Assembly (NCBI GenBank): GCA_015657735.1
Contig: SSSX01000433.1
Location: forward strand, 1-7,585
DNA length: 7,585 nt
From: Zoogloeaceae bacterium
GTDB taxonomy: Bacteria; Pseudomonadota; Gammaproteobacteria; Burkholderiales; Rhodocyclaceae
Reading direction: 5' to 3'
The position numbers were made by a program, and so were the translations under genes. The notes below the pieces were generated by a model, which was given only the letters and a program-made list of their open reading frames with translations, did no database searches and was not told where the DNA came from. Shown piece after piece: positions 4,756 to 7,585 of this stretch. Positions within the stretch are counted from its first letter, which is position 1; every line of letters starts with the position of its first letter.

Positions 4756-5568
4756 ATGAAGAACGCTTTCCGTTGCGTGCCGGCCCTTGCGTTGTCGGCC
4801 GCGCTGTTCGCCGGCACGGCTGCGGCGGCCGGCTTCAGTTCGAGCAGCACCCAGGCCGGCGAGGTCGCGCATTTCAGCGCCGATCAGATCGTCGGTTTTG
4901 CCAAGAAGGTCGAGCACACGATGGCGGCAAAGGGCGCGCGGGTGGCGATCCTGGCGCGGATGGGGCGGCCGCCGTCCGAGCTGCCGGAGGGCATGCATTT
5001 CACCCACGTGGCCTTCGCGGTGTATTCGGAGATCACCACCACCGACGGCCGCAAGCTGAACGGCTATTCGATCTACAACCTCTACCAGCGCGACGACCGC
5101 CCCGAGGTCAGCGATCTGGTGCAGGATTTTCCGGTCGATTTCTTCGCCGGCGTGGCCCGCCTCGAGGCCGGCATCATCGTCCCGTCGGCCGAACTGCAGC
5201 GGCGCCTGCTCGACGTCATCGGTTCGCCGACCTATGCGGCGCTGCATCAGCCGGACTATTCGGTGATCGCCAATCCCTTCACGCTGGGCCGGCAGAACTG
5301 CACCGAGTTCGTGCTCGACGTGGTCAATGCGGCGATCTACCAGACCGGCGACATCAAGGTCATCAAGGCCAACGAGAAGGCTTTCTTCACCGCCCAGCCG
5401 GTCAATGTGAATCCGCTCAAGCTGATCTTCGGTTCGATGTTCAGCGCCGAGGTGTCCACCTCGGATCAGCCGGAGCTGCCGCCGGTCACCGCGACCTTCG
5501 AGAAGATCGGCGAATACCTGCAGAAATACGACAACGGCGCGCTGGTGCTGACCGTGCTGGCCGACTGA
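4756..5568 (+). CDS. DUF2145-family exported protein, possible permuted papain-fold enzyme
   Basis: This 270-residue protein has a Sec signal peptide at about 1-25 (MKNAF, Ala/Leu core, TAAAA before GF). The mature part resembles DUF2145, a family of unknown function in proteobacteria. Two blocks stand out: 'MHFTHVAFAVYSEI' (80-93) with His84, then 'RQNCTEFVLDVVNAAI' (179-194) with Cys182. A His at the start of a beta strand followed about 100 residues later by an N-C-[TS]-E-F helix is the order seen in circularly permuted NlpC/P60 (papain-fold) enzymes such as YiiX relatives. A periplasmic amidase, peptidase or acyltransferase is therefore plausible, but this is inference from motifs. The ATG at 4756 is chosen because GGAG lies 8 nt upstream and the signal peptide begins there; an in-frame start at 4717 would fall inside the preceding hairpin. 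The stop is 12 bp from the convergent response-regulator stop. Confidence 0.85.
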   Translation: MKNAFRCVPALALSAALFAGTAAAAGFSSSSTQAGEVAHFSADQIVGFAKKVEHTMAAKGARVAILARMGRPPSELPEGMHFTHVAFAVYSEITTTDGRKLNGYSIYNLYQRDDRPEVSDLVQDFPVDFFAGVARLEAGIIVPSAELQRRLLDVIGSPTYAALHQPDYSVIANPFTLGRQNCTEFVLDVVNAAIYQTGDIKVIKANEKAFFTAQPVNVNPLKLIFGSMFSAEVSTSDQPELPPVTATFEKIGEYLQKYDNGALVLTVLAD

Positions 5569-5580
5569 GCCGGCCGCTGG

Positions 5581-6216
5581 CTATACCTCGATCAGCCCCG
5601 CCCGCACCGCGGCCATCGCCAGTTCGGCCATGTTCTGGATGCCGAGTTTCTGCTTGATGCGGTAGAGGTGGGTGCCGACGGTATTGGGGCTGAGGTGGAA
5701 GTTGTCGGCCACTTCGGCCACCGAACGGCCCTGGGCGAGCTGCAGGAAGACGTGGAATTCCTTGTCGGTGAGCGCCTCGGCCGGATGTTCGGGACGATCG
5801 GCGCGGCGCAGCGCGGCGGCGATCTCGGGGTCGAGATAGTGTTTGCCGGCGGCCACCAGGCCGACCGCCCGCAGCAGTTCGTCCGGTGCGCTGCGCTTGC
5901 ACAGATAGCCCATGGCGCCGGCCTTCAGCGCGCGTTCGGCGGTCAGCGGGTCGGCATGGGCCGAGGCGATCAGCACCCGCGCCGACGGATCGCGGGCGAC
6001 GATGCGCTCGAGGGCCGCCAGCCCGCCGCAGCCCGGCATCGACAAGTCCATCATCAGCAGGTCCGGGGCGAACTCGGCGAACAGGCGCTGGGCGGCTTCG
6101 CCGCTGTCGGCCTCGGCCAGCACGCGGGCGCCGACGCATTCGAGCAGCAGGCGGAAGCCCAGCCGGACGATGGCGTGGTCGTCGGCGAGCACGAGGGTCA
6201 CGTTGTCGAGGTTCAT
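5581..6216 (-). CDS. NarL/FixJ-type response regulator, LuxR-family DNA-binding domain
   Basis: This 211-residue cytoplasmic transcription factor has an N-terminal receiver domain (about 6-122) with the acidic pair D12-D13, phospho-acceptor D57 in 'LLMMDLSMPGCGG' (53-65), S85 in 'VLIASAHA' and K107 in 'GYLCKRSA'. A C-terminal LuxR/GerE helix-turn-helix spans about 147-205, with 'ALTDKEFHVFLQLAQGRSVAEVA' and the recognition region 'LSPNTVGTHLYRIKQKLGI' (175-193). 'DKEFHVF' replaces the more usual 'RE.EVL' of the family. All phosphotransfer residues are present, so it should be phosphorylated by the adjacent kinase. The ATG at 6214-6216 overlaps the kinase stop (ATGA), and GGAGAG 9 nt upstream (6226-6231) lies inside the kinase gene, pointing to translational coupling. 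Target genes are not identifiable; MoxX-like control of alcohol oxidation is one possibility, given the kinase's sensor domain. Confidence 0.93.
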   Translation of the reverse strand: MNLDNVTLVLADDHAIVRLGFRLLLECVGARVLAEADSGEAAQRLFAEFAPDLLMMDLSMPGCGGLAALERIVARDPSARVLIASAHADPLTAERALKAGAMGYLCKRSAPDELLRAVGLVAAGKHYLDPEIAAALRRADRPEHPAEALTDKEFHVFLQLAQGRSVAEVADNFHLSPNTVGTHLYRIKQKLGIQNMAELAMAAVRAGLIEV

Positions 6217-7585
6217 GATGCGGTGCTCTCCGCTGGGGTGTGGGCGAGGGGCAGGCGGGCGCGGATGCGGGTGCCGCCGCCAGGTGGGCTGCTGATCGCC
6301 AGGCTGCCGCCGGCGCCATCGACCCGTTCGCGCATGCCGGTGAGGCCGAAGCCGGGCTGGCCGGTGGCCGGCTCGATGCCGCGGCCGTTGTCGGTGATTT
6401 CGACGGAAAGGCCGCTGTCGTCGCGCAGCAGGCGGACCCGCACCCGGCTCGCCTGGGCGTGGCGGACCACGTTGGTGCACGATTCCTGCACCACCCGCAG
6501 TGCGGCGAGGGTGATGTCGTCCGGCAGCGGATGGGGGCCGGAGAACAGTTCGGTGGTGAGTTCGATGTCCGGATGGCGCGTCTGCCAGGCGCCGAGGTAG
6601 CTGCGCAGCGCGTCGGCGAGGGTTTCCTGCGGACCGGGGCGCGGCGGGCGCAGGCGGGTCAGGAGGGCGCGTACGGCGTCGTGCATGCCGGCGGCGACTT
6701 CGCCGATGGTCTCGGCGCTGCGCCGGAGCGCCGCCTCGCTGCCGCTGCGCTGGGCGATCGCGCCGGCCAGCGCGGCAACGGCGGTGATGCTCTGGCCGAG
6801 TTCGTCGTGGAGTTCGCGGGCGATGGCGCGGCGGTCGGCTTCGAGGCGTTCGGTGACGGCGTGGGCGACGGCCTGTTCGTGGCTCAGGCGGACGTTGTCG
6901 GCGACGCTGCGGTGGAGCCGCGCCGCCATGGCGTTGAAGGCGCCGGCGAGGCGGGCCAGTTCGGCCGGGCCGTGTTCCGGCAGGCGGGTGTCGAAATCGC
7001 CGCGGCCGGTGCGGTCGAGAGCCGCCATCACGCGGTCGAGCGGTTGCAGCGCGCGGGACAGGGCCAGCCAGCAGCCGGCGAACAGCCCGGCGAGTGCGAG
7101 CAGGGCGCGGCCGGCGGCGGCGGCCAGATCGTCCCACAGGTCGACGATGGCGCGGGAGGCGTCGGCTTCGAGGCGCAGGCTGAGCCGGCCGGCGTTGAAG
7201 TGGAGCGGCGCCAGTGCCGGCTCGAACCCGCGGGCGAACCAGGCGGGGGCGTCGTGGCCGGCCTTGTAGGTCGACGGCGGCGAGCGGTAGAGCAGCCGGC
7301 CGGCGTCGTCGCGGGCTTCGAGCTGATGGGCGCGGATGCGGCCGACCGCGGCGAGGTGGGCCAGCAGGCGGGCTTCGCTCCACGCCGGGTCGCCCTCGGC
7401 CGCGCCGCGGGCGGCCACCCCCAGCCACTGGGCGGCAACCCGGTGGGCAGCGGTGATCTCCTCGGCGATGGCGACGCGGGCGTCGCGCAGCCACAGCGCG
7501 CCGCCGGTCAGCACGAAGGCGGCGGCCAGCGCGGTGAGCACCAGGCTCAGGCGCAGGCGCAGCGACAGCGGGCGGCGGGCGGCGA
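6213..7585 (-). CDS. membrane sensor histidine kinase (HisKA_3 / NarX-UhpB type), 5' end outside window
   Basis: This gene is partial: the reading frame stays open to the right edge. A GTG at 7539-7541 would give 442 residues, but the codons upstream of it encode the basic stretch RRPLSLRLRLSL, which looks like the natural lead-in to the first membrane helix. The true start is therefore probably beyond 7585. Numbering from that GTG, the order is: TM1 to about residue 18; a periplasmic domain (19-140) with 'GRLLYRSPPS' and 'APAWFARGFEP', resembling the LapD_MoxY_N sensor domain; TM2 (about 143-162); HAMP (about 162-215); a HisKA_3 dimerisation domain with phospho-acceptor His245 in 'ARELHDELGQS'; and an HATPase_c domain with N box 'QESCTNVVRHA' (352-362), 'DNGRGIE' (384-390) and 'GFGLTGMRERV' (397-407). 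It should autophosphorylate and signal to the overlapping downstream regulator. The stimulus is unknown. Confidence 0.92.
   Translation of the reverse strand, partial: AARRPLSLRLRLSLVLTALAAAFVLTGGALWLRDARVAIAEEITAAHRVAAQWLGVAARGAAEGDPAWSEARLLAHLAAVGRIRAHQLEARDDAGRLLYRSPPSTYKAGHDAPAWFARGFEPALAPLHFNAGRLSLRLEADASRAIVDLWDDLAAAAGRALLALAGLFAGCWLALSRALQPLDRVMAALDRTGRGDFDTRLPEHGPAELARLAGAFNAMAARLHRSVADNVRLSHEQAVAHAVTERLEADRRAIARELHDELGQSITAVAALAGAIAQRSGSEAALRRSAETIGEVAAGMHDAVRALLTRLRPPRPGPQETLADALRSYLGAWQTRHPDIELTTELFSGPHPLPDDITLAALRVVQESCTNVVRHAQASRVRVRLLRDDSGLSVEITDNGRGIEPATGQPGFGLTGMRERVDGAGGSLAISSPPGGGTRIRARLPLAHTPAESTAS

Noticed and set aside
4147..5247. 366-codon minus-strand open frame opposite the small protein and DUF2145 genes
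   Set aside because: It is Arg/His/Gly-rich without motifs, while the plus-strand genes have signal peptides and ribosome binding sites.
6217..7494. Upstream extension of the response-regulator frame to a 637-residue protein
   Set aside because: The extra N-terminus is Arg/Pro repeat-like shadow of the kinase gene. The receiver domain begins right after the ATG at 6216, which has a ribosome binding site.

Overview
The window is GC-rich chromosomal DNA from a proteobacterium, most likely a betaproteobacterium of the Rhodocyclales type (Azoarcus, Thauera or Zoogloea relatives). This rests on gene content and style: a PEP-CTERM protein behind a sigma-54 promoter, a PhaJ-like MaoC hydratase, a DUF2145 protein, a LapD/MoxY-type sensor kinase, and strong GC bias at third codon positions. 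The genus is inference. No rRNA, tRNA, CRISPR array, insertion sequence or phage gene is visible.

Layout, left to right. (1) An HDOD-domain signalling protein on the minus strand (31-876). (2) A 254-bp divergent intergenic region with two inverted repeats. (3) A patatin-like phospholipase on the plus strand (1131-2456). (4) A 236-bp regulatory region holding a -24/-12 promoter with exact canonical spacing and, about 100 bp upstream, a 17-bp box that may be an enhancer-binding site. (5) A secreted PEP-CTERM protein (2693-3460) followed by a strong intrinsic terminator. (6) A monocistronic PhaJ-type (R)-enoyl-CoA hydratase (3720-4166) with its own strong terminator. (7) A two-gene unit: a small Ala-rich exported protein (4327-4695) and a DUF2145 exported protein (4756-5568), separated by a terminator-like hairpin. 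(8) Convergent to these, a two-component system on the minus strand: a NarL/LuxR-type response regulator (5581-6216) whose start overlaps the stop of a HisKA_3-type sensor kinase that runs off the right edge (6213 to beyond 7585).

The window is mostly independent transcription units, not one operon. Two themes recur: envelope or export functions (the PEP-CTERM protein, the small Ala-rich protein, the DUF2145 protein) and signalling (HDOD, kinase/regulator). PhaJ would link beta-oxidation to polyhydroxyalkanoate monomer supply, but no PHA synthase is present here.

The best leads are the sigma-54 promoter plus candidate activator site in front of the PEP-CTERM gene, and the small-protein/DUF2145 pair. 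The DUF2145 protein shows a His-before-Cys arrangement like that of circularly permuted papain-fold (NlpC/P60-like) enzymes. I see no clearly new defence or mobile system.
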